A stretch of DNA of 64,000 nucleotides, from NCBI GenBank assembly GCA_002914845.1, contig JXTC01000002.1:2909580-2973579 (forward strand), in the 5' to 3' direction. Of this stretch, positions 59,901-64,000 are shown in pieces. The notes under the pieces were generated by a model. The model was not told where the DNA came from, did not search any database, and saw only the letters and a list, made by a program, of their open reading frames with translations. The stretch comes from Trema orientale (taxonomy: Eukaryota; Streptophyta; Magnoliopsida; Rosales; Cannabaceae). A program made the translations under genes and the position numbers. How positions within the stretch are numbered: the stretch's first letter is position 1; every line of letters begins with the position of its first letter.

Positions 59901-60288
59901 TATAGCTTTTCCACACCAAAACGTTGACCTATTTTAGATTCAATACCGGATGGAATGGGGGCAATAAGACGATGACAAAAGAAAAGACTACATGAATTAG
60001 ATAAGAGCGTTATATAATGTAATGGCTCCTTATGTTTCATAAAGCCCGAGGGCCACTTACATTAACTACATGGATTTTGATCGTGGAGTGATAGTCATGG
60101 ATCAGCTGTTGCTTAATGCTACCAAACCAAACCATGATGCTGTTGAAATTGCTCGGGTTTGGGGTGAGAAGTACTTCCTGAATAACTTTAATATGTTGGT
60201 TCTAGCCAAAACACTAATAGATCCTCGCAATGTTTTCAATCATCAACAAGGTATTCTTTCAATGTCTTTGCTTAGTCTCATTGCGTAA
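56975..60288 (+). pseudogene. Berberine-bridge-enzyme-like FAD oxidase, broken and split by a solo LTR
   Basis: Homology starts near 56975 ([20 protein letters not shown]) and includes the FAD_binding_4 core: [10 protein letters not shown] (the His that normally carries FAD is kept), [16 protein letters not shown] (the second flavin-linking Cys is kept), [22 protein letters not shown] and [16 protein letters not shown]. After a frameshift near 57545 comes LIKLPPNVTALDLSRQET, then EMSWIQSIIFFSNLNPKS and LALRLLEKEYKGYMVLDPY up to 58048. The C-terminal part resumes at 59872 ([57 protein letters not shown]). The signal peptide and first 80 or so residues are missing, and several stops lie in the last part. 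Intact relatives are secreted oxidases of alcohols or alkaloids. The frame breaks outside the insertion mean it was decaying independently of the LTR. Confidence 0.88.
58049..59871 (+). mobile_element. Solo LTR, Ty1/Copia-type, 1.8 kb
   Basis: The insert begins TGTTGGGATATTTGCCC and ends ACCATTTACTAACA (TG..CA). GGCAT stands on both sides (58044-58048 and 59872-59876), a perfect 5-bp target duplication. No internal domains, second LTR or primer site were seen, so it is best read as a solo LTR left by recombination. The length and TGTTGG start suit the long-LTR Copia lineages. A TATA-like CATATATATAAG near 59302 would be its promoter, followed by (GA)n at 59358-59382. The intact target duplication suggests modest age. 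Confidence 0.75.
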
Positions 60289-60293
60289 AAGCT

Positions 60294-60346
<53 letters not shown>

Positions 60347-61921
60347 ACAATACTGGGGGCTTAAGGAAATAAATATTAAAAACTAAGACAAAATAAAAGG
60401 GGATAAAAAATTGTTGTATAGGTCAATATCTCAATGTTACCCACCCCTGCATATACACCATCTTTTTTCACGCACAATGTATATCCTTGTTAAATAAAAA
60501 ACTTGATTATCATATAAGGAGGGATGATATGGCCATTCATTAAACATCATGTCTAGAGACTTCTCCTGGAATAGATAGCTAGAAGCAGTGGGATACTTGG
60601 TCAGTTAGCTCCAAATATTAGTATGGAGAAGAAGTGACCAATCATTATATAGAGTTATTAGAATTGACACATATGCAACTAGGCGAATTTTTAACTAACT
60701 CTAAATTTACTATAAATATAATTGAATAGTGACAAATAATATACCACATGTGTTGTTTATAAAAAATTTTGTACAATAGTGGTACTCCTATAATCGTCCA
60801 GCCAAAATATGAGTACTATGTATAATATATTTCTTAAAAAACATATCTAATCTAGAACTCCTTCACATTAGGGAACATTATAATTAAAGCTAAAAGTGAA
60901 TGAATGGAATTCAAATAATTTTCCCTGTAACTAATTAAGAATTGCCTACACTTTTTATTCCAATAGCTTGGAGATCTATTTACCTAACTTCGATTTTTTT
61001 TTCAAGAACCATTAAACTGCTCTAGAACATAGAAATCTTCAAATTCGAAAGTAAGAGAAAAAAGAAATAGATGAATTTGAGAGCAAGAACAAAATTTACC
61101 ATAAAATCTATGAAAACCCAGATGAAATTCTTTTTCAAAAATCATAAAGAAGATGAGAGGAGTTTTTGCATTTGGATGCGAGGGTGAACTTTCCTTTTTG
61201 ATGTCTAAATCTTTTTGGAAAAACAAAAAAAAAAAAATAAAAGGGAAAAAATGTATTAATTAATTTCTTATAACTAATAAAATTACCATATTACTCTCCA
61301 AAAAAGTCAATTCCGTCAAAATTATTTTTTTAACAATCTCATAATACAAAGAAGTTCTTGCAATAACAATTGTTCGAAGGGTAAAACTCAACGACGGAAA
61401 GAAAATACAATTTGTCAAAAAAGAAAAAAAAAACTTACAATTTGTTAAAAAAAAAAAAAAATTCAAATCGTATAGTTACAGACCATTTGCATTTCCTCTA
61501 CATTTCTATCACTCTCACTTGCTTTCTACCCTCTCTACCAAACATAGCTCGTCACACGTTCGCAAAAGAGACGAAAAGGCCATTGGATTTGATTGATAAA
61601 CTAATTAATGGGAGAGCAGTGTCACTGTCACAACAACAACCAGTGGAGAATTTTTCTTTTCTCAATCAGGCAATCAGCCGAAAGCAATACCTGATTTATC
61701 TTGTGGGCCCCACCTAAAAACTCCCCCATCACTTCTCCCAATTCCCATTCGCTCGACCCAATCCGACCCCAACCAAACCAAACCAAACATTAAAAAAAAA
61801 AAAAAAAAAAAGAGTAAAGAAAAACTCGTCTTTCTTTTACACATCTTAATTCCCCGCCAACCTCACCTCACCTCACCTCACCTCAAACTCATTTTCTCTC
61901 TCATTTTCTTTTCTCGGGAAA
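60289..61921. other. Intergenic with (AT)n microsatellite and promoter of the next gene
   Basis: (TA)n of about 45 bp at 60298-60344. 60350-61700 has no coding content. The last 60 bp before the ATG hold five CCTCA units (61861-61885) and a CT-rich leader (TTTTCTCTCTCATTTTCTTTTC), likely 5' UTR. No clear TATA box was found. Confidence 0.55.
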
Positions 61922-64000
61922 ATGGAGGTCGACGACGATCGCCTCGCCGAGTTGAACCCTAAGACTAGGACCTGCGTCGTTCTCGGCGGACGAGGCTTCA
62001 TCGGGAGATCGCTCGTCCTCCGCCTCTTGAAACTCGGCAAGTGGATCGTCCGAATCGCCGATTCCGCTCACTCCCTCCACGTCGATCCTTCCGAGCGCGA
62101 CTCGCTCCTTTCTCACGCTCTCGCCTCTAGCCGAGCCTCGTACCACCACGTCGACGTTCGCGACAAGTCTCTGGTCCTCAAAGGTAAATTTTTGGAATTT
62201 GCATTGGATTTCTTTTATGATGTGTTTGGCCCTTTCCTGGAAAATGCGAGAAAATTTCATGTTCATCTGTGAAATGTGATGAGATTACTGGATCATGTGG
62301 TTAAATTTTGAGCCCTATGCCTTTTTTTTTTTGGGGTTCTTTTTCTTATTCTAGTCATGAAAATTGAAACATGTTGTGAGCAGGAATTTTTCTTTCTTTC
62401 TTTTTTTTTTTTTTAAAAAAAGGAAATTTGTTTGTGTGTTGTTTTGTGAGGGAAAACAATTTGCTATCAAATAGAAGAGTGTTCTAATTATTTATAACAT
62501 TTTGAATTGATTGCAGAGCTATGAATTCAGAATCACTGTATTTTATAACGCATTGTTATGCCGCCCCTGAGTTTTCTATTGTAACTTATACGTAGACTGA
62601 AAATTATGCTGTGTCTCTCAACTTTAGCGTAAGTGTAATTATTACTAAAGAGGGATCATTTTCTTTTCCCAGAATTTTTTGTTTCAAGAAAATGAAATGT
62701 TTACTATTTAGAACGGAAAAGCAAATAAATAAAGGATTTTGAAATAATTATTTCCACATTTAAGTGTTTTCATTTAAATTGTTTTGTCATGGCTTCCACT
62801 GCTTTTCCTTGCTAGCTATTTTGAGGAAACTTTATACCTGTATTCATGTGAGATTGAGTATTTAACAGGGGGTAAGATATAGGAAATTAATTGCTGATGA
62901 GAAAATATACGCCTTTGCAGCTGTTGAAGGTTCTTCTGTGGTGTTCTACTTGGATCATGTTGATTTACAATCGGATGACTTTTATCTTTGCTACACAATT
63001 ATAGTTCAAGGTAAACCTTAAAAATCCATATTAATTGGCCCCGAAACACTTTTGAATGAAGTGATGATTGTATAAATCTTGGTCTTTTAGGTGCAAAAAA
63101 TATCATCAGTGCTTGTCGAGAGTCCAAAGTAAGAAGGTTAATATACAACAGTTCTGCAGATGTGGTTTTTGATGGTTCACGTGATATAATTAATGGAGAT
63201 GAATCATTGCCATACCCTTGTAAAGTATGTTAGTTCCAAACGTCTCCTTCGACTGTTCAGTAAACCACTATGTATTTAATCTCTGCTGAGGTTCTGTACT
63301 GACATCGCTATGTTTTGTTTAATACAGTTTGAGCATATCTTGAGTGACCTTAAGGCTCAAGCAGAAGCACTTATCCTGTTTGCTAACAATATTGATGGCC
63401 TTTTAACGTGTGCACTTCGTCCTTGCAATGTATTTGGACCAGGGGACACAAATCTTGTGCCATTTTTCGTGAGCTTGGCAAGATCCGGTTTGACAAAGGT
63501 TTGAAAGAAAATTTTCCCATTCCATTCTATATACCATTTGAGAACTGTTTCAATATTAACGGATTGGTGAATCTAATAATTCCTTCTCATAATTTTGTCA
63601 TGCACACACTGTCGTGTACCCTTATTTATTTTTGTCCTTCCTTTTGTAATTTTGCTTGATAAAAGTATTGTTAGCAACCTAACTTGACAGAGATTATTCT
63701 TGAATATGCTGTAAGATGGTTTGTCTAGTTGCTATGTTGTTTAGAATTGTTGTCCTTCCACAGCCTAATATCTGTATGCTCATAATTAATCTTTTTTTTT
63801 TAAAATAATAACAAAGATTTTCATTGCAGTTTATTATAGGGAGTGGTGAAAACATTTCAGACTTTACCTATGTTGAGAATGTCTCTCATGCCCATGTTTG
63901 TGCAGAGGAAGCTCTAGATTTTCGGATGGCCTCTGTTGCTGGGAAGGTACTCTGGCAGTTGAGTCTTCGTATTTAAAGTATTTTATTTTTGTTTTATTTT
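61922..64000 (+). CDS. Sterol-4alpha-carboxylate 3-dehydrogenase / 3beta-HSD-like, first five exons
   Basis: Exons 61922-62183, 62921-63010, 63091-63224, 63328-63498 and 63830-63946 join in frame to 258 residues, and the gene continues past the window. A Rossmann NAD-binding start is clear (VVLGGRGFIG, residues 19-28, then VRIAD), followed by VRDKSLVLKAVEGSSVVFYL, GAKNIISACRESKVRRLIYN, SSADVVFDG, ALRPCNVFGPGD and ISDFTYVENVSHAHVCAEEA. This is the plant 3BETAHSD/D family that oxidises and decarboxylates C-4 carboxysterols at the ER. The place of the usual YxxxK pair reads ILSDLK (166-171): Lys is kept but Tyr is Leu, so classic catalysis is doubtful. Some family members carry a C-terminal reticulon domain, which would lie outside the window. 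ATG choice: first Met, directly after a CT-rich leader. Confidence 0.92.

Noticed and set aside
61901-62266. Minus-strand 121-codon ORF
   Set aside because: It is antisense to exon 1 of the sterol dehydrogenase-like gene, whose plus-strand Rossmann motif is unmistakable.

Overview
This is a nuclear window from a flowering plant, almost certainly a eudicot and probably a heterozygous one; I could not fix the genus. The genes are split by introns with GT..AG borders, the intergenic DNA is AT-rich, and nearly every gap holds plant transposon debris. No bacterial or organellar signal was seen.

Layout: 1-2490 is the 5' part of an autonomous Mutator-like element (MULE), running off the left edge. 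4122-4293 and 4464-5683 are two foldback DNA elements; the second is a 1.2-kb near-palindrome with a clean target-site duplication. 6255-8910 and 14180-16830 are two copies of one duplicated block. Each carries a minus-strand P-class pentatricopeptide-repeat (PPR) gene of the restorer-of-fertility-like type, and a relic of a third PPR gene lies between them with LINE and LTR-like debris. 16850-17007 is a tRNA-derived SINE. 17.0-23.6 kb is a repeat zone (Copia relic, CACTA-like repeats, MITEs).

Three host genes look functional: calreticulin-3 (23719-29973, + strand, 14 exons, C-terminal HDEL), mitochondrial glyoxalase II of the GLX2-4/2-5 type (38068-45148, + strand, 8 exons, all metal ligands present), and the first five exons of a sterol C-4 decarboxylase/3beta-HSD-like gene (from 61922, + strand, leaving the window). 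Their roles are unrelated (ER glycoprotein quality control, methylglyoxal detoxification, sterol synthesis), so they are neighbours by chance. Broken host genes are an F-box gene (52505-53694, minus) and a berberine-bridge-enzyme-like gene (56975-60288, +) split by a solo LTR.

The most interesting mobile element is a probable Pack-MULE at 45796-47672. It has matching terminal inverted repeats, a degraded 9-bp target duplication, an internal 197-bp tandem repeat and a captured UDP-glycosyltransferase fragment. Other unusual structures are a 1.7-kb degenerate array built on GTCAAG/CTTGAC, a tiny TRIM-like element, and two single-N scars. One N scar duplicates 765 bp around the last exon of calreticulin-3 and looks like an uncollapsed haplotype overlap.
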